A stretch of DNA of 33,695 nt from Chlamydiae bacterium RIFCSPLOWO2_12_FULL_49_12. GTDB lineage: Bacteria; Chlamydiota; Chlamydiia; Chlamydiales; Rhabdochlamydiaceae. Positions 30,336 through 33,695 of this stretch are shown here, one piece after another. The position numbers and the translations under genes are program-made. The DNA lies in assembly GCA_001796315.1 (NCBI GenBank), contig MGME01000030.1, positions 1 through 33,695 on the forward strand, in the 5' to 3' direction. The notes beneath the pieces were generated by a model. It was given only the letters and a program-made list of their open reading frames with translations. It was not told where the DNA came from and made no database searches. How positions within the stretch are numbered: the first letter of the stretch is position 1; each line of letters opens with the position of its first letter.

Positions 30336-30962
30336 CTATTTCCCATAAGAAATCTTATTTAACTGAGCCCGAATCCTGTCTTTCCTCCCGTAAAGTCCCG
30401 CGGTGAAGGCCATAAGATCAGCATTCCTATTCGCAGTCGCTTCAATCTTGTTAGTGACCGCGTTTTGCAACGCTTTTTGCATTTCATTGCAGGTAGAGAG
30501 CGCATCTAACACCTGGCCCTGAAGGTTGGCTACGGCGGGAGATGAGTCGGCTGAAGGGCTTAAAGCCGATAAATCCCTAGATAAATCCGATAATTCCTTA
30601 GATAATTGCTCTAAGTTGTCAATTAGCCCTGAGCGTGTGGAGTCTTGCCACTCACGCGTGAAGCTTTGCGTCTCACGCGCCACTATGCGTTTCGTCAGTC
30701 TTTCTATTGGGTCTGATGAAGAGTTTTCGTCCGTGAACAATGGCTTAATGATTTTCGAAATCTTTGCGTCCATGAGCAAAGGGGTTTGAAATGCATTAAA
30801 TGCCTTCATGATTAGCGAAATGTCTTCTTGCTGGGACGAAAGGCCTTGAAATGCATTCATTGCATTAATGAGTTCCGAAATGTCTTCTTCCGGGGACAAA
30901 GGGGGTTGAAATGCATCAAATGAATTATTGATGCCAGAAATGTTTTGGGTTGGGTTTGACAT
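30336..30962 (-). CDS. Unknown small protein, paralogue 2, with 20-residue repeats
   Basis: A 208-residue paralogue of the gene at 29568-30053. After the shared start MSNPTQNISGINNSFDAFQP it carries an extra block of 20-residue repeats: NSFDAFQPPLSPEEDISELI, NAMNAFQGLSSQQEDISLIM and KAFNAFQTPLLMDAKISKII. It then rejoins paralogue 1 at SSSDPIERLTKR. The core SPSADSSPAVANLQGQVLDA and the C-terminal helices are shared; the tail is shorter (LNKISYGK). No signal peptide or membrane helix. The same AAGGAGA ribosome site and upstream region are present. The repeats are imperfect in both DNA and protein, so they are under some selection or are old. Function unknown; a secreted protein is possible. 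Confidence 0.75.
   Translation of the reverse strand: MSNPTQNISGINNSFDAFQPPLSPEEDISELINAMNAFQGLSSQQEDISLIMKAFNAFQTPLLMDAKISKIIKPLFTDENSSSDPIERLTKRIVARETQSFTREWQDSTRSGLIDNLEQLSKELSDLSRDLSALSPSADSSPAVANLQGQVLDALSTCNEMQKALQNAVTNKIEATANRNADLMAFTAGLYGRKDRIRAQLNKISYGK
30786..30962 (-). repeat. 60-bp in-frame tandem repeat
   Basis: TTGAAATGCAT recurs at 30786, 30846 and 30906, exactly 60 bp apart; the first two units share CGAAATGTCTTCTT at the same place. A fourth, degenerate unit precedes 30786. Each unit encodes 20 residues of paralogue 2; paralogue 1 has only the first unit. Confidence 0.85.
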
Positions 30963-31200
30963 GTTTTTCTCCTTATATGAAATTGTTACTGGTTAATAAA
31001 TATATAATCATAACTGATTATGCTGTTTTTTTAACTATTTTACAAACATTTACAAACATATCGTAAATGGGTCAATATTAAACTAATATGAACTCACTTA
31101 CGATAGGCCAATCCCGAGGCTTTGACGCGGCCCAAAACCGATTCTTGAGTCAACTTGCGTATATAGAGGTATCGGCATTCCGTTATTCCGGGTTTTTACT
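30890..31200. repeat. Segmental duplication, copy 2
   Basis: The counterpart of 29981-30292. Here the far end is the genuine 3' end of the DUF2608 HAD gene (stop codon at 31183-31185), which identifies this copy as the likely source. Confidence 0.9.
31061..31163. mobile_element. Half copy C of the palindromic element
   Basis: Nearly identical to copy B, with which it was duplicated: central dyad then the arm with GGCTTTGACGCGGCCCAAAA and the end GCGTATA. It lies between the HAD gene stop and the promoter region of paralogue 2. Confidence 0.7.
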
Positions 31201-31986
31201 ATTCAACGGAGAGTTTTTTTTAAAAAGCTCTTGCGCTTTTTCATTGGAGAGAAGACGGGCGAAATGAGCAAACTGAATCTCTGCGATGTGCGGTTTGAAT
31301 GTTTTTACTTTCTCGTCCAGATAGCCGTAGCGCAAGCCTACAAAAGGAATGTCCTGTATGCGTGCGCTCTCTTCAACCTCTTGAATATGAGAGGCTTTGT
31401 CATTAACGAAGAGGATCCGTTTGGGACGGTGCCCCATATGCTGAAGAAAGGTGAAAAGAGCGCGCCCCTTATGGGTTCCCGAGGTGAAGAGTATGCCGTT
31501 TCGGTACAGAAGAGGCTTGGTGGTGTTGAAGGCATACTCTTTTTTAAAGGGGGAAGACCTGGAGAGGTCAATGGAGACGGAACGCAGCTGTTCAATGGTT
31601 TTGATGGAAAGTTCCGGCAAGCGGGTGGTCAGTCCCATGACGGGAAAATGTTGACTCTGCAGCCTTTGCACCCATCGATCATTTCCTTTTTCTACGAGAC
31701 GAACCTCTGTGATGCTTTGTACGGCAAACCATTCGGAAAGAGCTTTTTCCAGGGCATGATGGGCATCCATTCCCTCCCTTTGATACTTTTTGATGAGATA
31801 GTGAAACCACTGATCGCTTCCCATTTCCTGCTTGGGTTCGATCAGAGTGTTGTCGATATCCAACAGGATAAGCGTATCGGGTTTGATGTGGCTATTTATC
31901 TCTTCCATCCGCTTGATCTCGATGATTTCAGCAGGAAGAACAAGGGTAAAAATCAAGAAGAGAAGTGAAGCGAGAAAAGTTCTCAT
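31183..31986 (-). CDS. Secreted HAD-like protein (DUF2608)
   Basis: A 267-residue protein with a signal peptide (MRTFLASLLFLIFTLVLPA, cleavage near residue 19-20). HAD motif I is TLILLDIDNTLIEP (Asp43, Asp45); a Thr-containing motif II is FPVMGLTTRLPEL; KRILFVNDKASHIQEVEE carries the late acidic motif, with N-D where classical HADs have D-D. This layout fits DUF2608, a family common in Chlamydiae and Legionella, with export to the periplasm or beyond. Substrate unknown. No strong ribosome site is visible before the ATG. The last five codons and stop are part of the duplicated segment, so the C-terminus SKNPE may have been altered by the rearrangement. Confidence 0.85.
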   Translation of the reverse strand: MRTFLASLLFLIFTLVLPAEIIEIKRMEEINSHIKPDTLILLDIDNTLIEPKQEMGSDQWFHYLIKKYQREGMDAHHALEKALSEWFAVQSITEVRLVEKGNDRWVQRLQSQHFPVMGLTTRLPELSIKTIEQLRSVSIDLSRSSPFKKEYAFNTTKPLLYRNGILFTSGTHKGRALFTFLQHMGHRPKRILFVNDKASHIQEVEESARIQDIPFVGLRYGYLDEKVKTFKPHIAEIQFAHFARLLSNEKAQELFKKNSPLNSKNPE

Positions 31987-32149
31987 CGAAATTTGATCCT
32001 TATGTTTGATTGTGCGTATTCAAGCGGACTTAAAAACGGTGAGCTTGTAACAGCGTAGCAAAAGGGGGTAATTTTTGGATGGGAAAAATTTAACGCTCGA
32101 TTTGAAGGCCGTAGGAATCTCCTTCCTTTAGGAAGGGGAGGATGTCAAG

Positions 32150-33268
32150 TCAGGAATCATGCCGCCGGGGATCATTTTGATCGCGGTGGAGCCTCTGAGC
32201 GCTCTCTCGATCTTTTTTAGCCTCGCGCTCGTTTCCCAGCTTATCGAAGATGGCGGCGCGATCGAGATAATAGGCGAAGTAATCTGGATTGAGGGAGATG
32301 GAGAGGGAAAGCGAGGCTAAAGCTTCCTCCCACTTGCCGAGAAGGGCCTGGGCCTCTCCTTTGAGTTGATGCAGATGGGGCTCTTTGGGTTCGACGGCAA
32401 GACCCGCTTCGGCGTAGCGTAGCGCCTTGCAAAACTTCTTTTTGCCAAGCGCCGCTCTTCCCTTGGTGACAGCTTCGTAAGCGCTCTTTTTTTCGCGGAT
32501 GGGAGCCACAACCCGGTCGTAGGAGCTGAAGCCCTTCGCTCCTCCTTTTGAATAGCGGGAAGAGGTAAGCCGGTTGGCCTCGACCCTCTCTTCAGAAGGA
32601 GGGTGGGTCGCAAAAAGCCCGGCGAGCCAGCCCTCTCTTTTTTCCTTGTAGAGCCTAAGGAAGTCTTTTTGCAACGCTACGGCAGCCTCGGGGTCGTATC
32701 CCGCTTGTTCCATAGTGTCTATGCCCAAACGGTCGGCTTCCAGTTCATGCGTGCGGCTATATTTGAGCAAGATGAGCTGACGGCTCAAAGTCGTACTCTG
32801 GTCGACTAGAGGACTAAACCAGTATTCTTGCACAAGCGCGTGCACGCCTTCCTGTAGAAACTCAAGAACTGCGCTTCTTTTGATTTGCTGCAAGGTATGT
32901 CCCTCTGTAGCGTGGGCGATCTCATGTCCTAACACAGCGGCGAGTTCAGCTTCGCTTGAAAGCTCCAGCAGCAAGCCCAGATTGATCCCGATCTTTCCCG
33001 AGGGAAGAGCCCAGGCGTTGGGTACCGGATTGTCTAAGACCGTAAATTCAAAGGGGAGTTGGGGGCGGCTAGAGAAGCGAGCGATGCGCTCTCCGACGTT
33101 TTGCACATAGATCTGAAGCTCGGGGTGGATGCGATCGGCGCCGCCCTCTTCCTGCTGAAGGAAGAGGTAGTCCTCCCTCTCTCTCTCGTTATCTTGAGAG
33201 GCCGCCGCAGCATGCGCCGGAGAAAAGAGGGAAGAGAAAAAAAGGAGAAAAGAGAAAAGAAAATTCAT
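32150..33268 (-). CDS. Secreted M48 metalloprotease with TPR tail (BepA-like)
   Basis: A 372-residue protein. Signal peptide: MNFLFSFLLFFSSLFSPAHA, cleaved near residue 20-22. The M48 domain has AAVLGHEIAHATEGHTL (HEIAH, 115-119), FTVLDNPVPNAWALPSGKIGINLGLL before it, and the third zinc ligand Glu177 in THELEADRLGIDTMEQAGYDPEAA. From about residue 260 there are two to three TPR units (ALRYAEAGLAVEPKEPHLHQ, then LGKWEEALASLSLSISLNPD). This is the arrangement of E. coli BepA, which takes part in outer-membrane assembly quality control. The C-terminus is charged (AKKDRESAQRLHRDQND). It stands alone on the minus strand. Confidence 0.92.
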   Translation of the reverse strand: MNFLFSFLLFFSSLFSPAHAAAASQDNEREREDYLFLQQEEGGADRIHPELQIYVQNVGERIARFSSRPQLPFEFTVLDNPVPNAWALPSGKIGINLGLLLELSSEAELAAVLGHEIAHATEGHTLQQIKRSAVLEFLQEGVHALVQEYWFSPLVDQSTTLSRQLILLKYSRTHELEADRLGIDTMEQAGYDPEAAVALQKDFLRLYKEKREGWLAGLFATHPPSEERVEANRLTSSRYSKGGAKGFSSYDRVVAPIREKKSAYEAVTKGRAALGKKKFCKALRYAEAGLAVEPKEPHLHQLKGEAQALLGKWEEALASLSLSISLNPDYFAYYLDRAAIFDKLGNEREAKKDRESAQRLHRDQNDPRRHDS

Positions 33269-33375
33269 GAAAACAAGGATACCTTTTTTCTTAAATTATT
33301 AAAATAGATAAATTTAAATATAATTAAAATTATTTATTTTAAAAATTAAAGCAATCATGTTAAATTAAAGTTAAA

Positions 33376-33598
33376 AGAGGCCGATAGCTTTCTGATAGCG
33401 ATGGCCCTGTCCATCGCCTGTCTTAAGCTTCTCAAGGTACCAGGCCCTCTAAAAGAGGTAAGGATAGAGGTCGTGTGTCATTCACAGCCTGCTATTGCTA
33501 AGTGCTTGAGATAGAATCGGCTTCTCACCTTCCTGCTTCCATTCAAAAGACCGAAGACGGTGCTTTTTGAATGATCCGGCAGGAAGGTTCTTTTTTTT
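33376..33598 (+). ncRNA. Candidate structured small RNA with its own terminator
   Basis: No ORF covers this part of the 427-bp end region. AGAGGCCGAT (33376-33385) can pair with ATCGGCTTCT (33516-33525), closing a 150-base RNA. Inside, GATAGC (33394-33399) pairs with GCTATT (33491-33496), CTGT with ACAG, and CCTCT/AGAGG (33446-33458) forms a tip hairpin; GCGATGG/CCATCGC (33398-33417) is an alternative hairpin. A long rod closed near its ends recalls 6S RNA, and ACAGCCTGC (33484-33492) also occurs in the E. coli 6S 3' strand, but the identity is unproven. Weak -10 and -35 boxes (TAAATT 33361, TTTAAA 33338) fit the start. 33269-33360 is AT-rich with no ORF. Confidence 0.4.
33527..33598 (+). terminator. 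Strong Rho-independent terminator
   Basis: ACCTTCCTGC (33527-33536) pairs perfectly with GCAGGAAGGT (33579-33588); inside are an 8-bp stem (33541-33548 with 33565-33572) and a 4-bp tip ACCG-aaga-CGGT. Eight T residues follow at 33591-33598. Nothing coding lies upstream on the plus strand, which supports an RNA gene ending here. Confidence 0.8.
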
Positions 33599-33614
33599 CC
33601 AAGATGATTAACCC

Positions 33615-33695
33615 GAGTTATACCGAACGCACTTCAAAAATTGGAATTTCGGCTGCGCCAAAACCTCGGGGTTCGACGATCGCATCTCGTCCCAT
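33615..33695. mobile_element. Copy D of the palindromic element, cut by the window end
   Basis: GAGTTATACCGAA (33615 on), then CACTTCAAAAATTGG, GGCTGCGCC and ACGATCG follow the left arm of copy A in the same order. The mirrored arm, if present, lies beyond the window. Confidence 0.65.

Noticed and set aside
32117-32142. Terminator for the M48 protease gene (CCTTCC-TTTA-GGAAGG hairpin)
   Set aside because: The stem is short and no T-run follows on the minus strand, so it is reported only here. The 31987-32149 gap shows no other signal.

Overview
The window looks like chromosome from a member of the Chlamydiae, most likely an environmental (Parachlamydia-like) lineage rather than a Chlamydiaceae pathogen. 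The evidence is gene order and content: rpmG-lolE-lolD and pyrG-yqgF(ruvX)-zwf-pgl run in the order known from Chlamydia, glycolysis uses a PPi-type phosphofructokinase, and there are a DUF2608 HAD protein, an ankyrin protein and an F-box protein. Genes Chlamydiaceae usually lack (ugd, a polyprenyl-phosphate sugar transferase, opcA) point to a larger environmental genome. The genus cannot be fixed from this sequence alone.

Layout. 1-488: AT-rich tail of an accessory locus, with the C-terminal end of a zeta-toxin-like ATPase overlapped by a small basic protein and closed by a terminator. 487-13140: one long minus-strand run of housekeeping genes starting at rpmG (promoter at 13174-13202): rpmG, lolE-like, lolD, ugd, ispA, sugar transferase, mreD-like, inositol-monophosphatase-like, folD, HAD, rnr, mpg, two DUF502 paralogues and a HolC-like protein. 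Most junctions overlap by 4-43 bp or abut; GC-rich palindromes occupy the few gaps. 13199-14236: tsaD, whose stop codon lies in the rpmG promoter. 14339-15742: a plus-strand ankyrin gene overlapping pgl tail to tail.

15693-22747: minus-strand pyrG-ruvX-[insert]-zwf-opcA-pgl. The oxidative pentose-phosphate genes zwf, opcA and pgl are contiguous. An AT-rich DUF4143 ATPase gene sits between ruvX and zwf, flanked by a 14-bp direct repeat and preceded by two similar dyads; it looks like a recent insertion. 22805-24316: a possible GT-B-like protein of unknown role.

24317-24728: an intergenic block with a 165-bp near-perfect palindrome (MITE-like, TA-flanked) and then a terminator-like hairpin immediately before sdaA. 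24729-29263: plus-strand sdaA, F-box protein, pfp and a methyltransferase. Serine deamination to pyruvate and PPi-linked glycolysis therefore share a transcription unit with a eukaryotic-like candidate effector.

29264-31200: accessory AT-rich zone with a frameshifted transposase remnant and two paralogous small proteins made by a segmental tandem duplication that also carries half copies of the palindrome family and the 3' end of the neighbouring HAD gene; the longer paralogue has a 60-bp in-frame repeat. 31183-33268: secreted DUF2608 HAD protein and a secreted M48-TPR protease. 33269-33695: a candidate structured RNA with a strong terminator, then another copy of the palindrome family cut by the window end. 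The best candidates for undescribed biology are the palindrome family, the duplicated 20-residue-repeat proteins, the sdaA leader, the DUF4143 insert with its dyads, and the 33.4-33.6 kb RNA.
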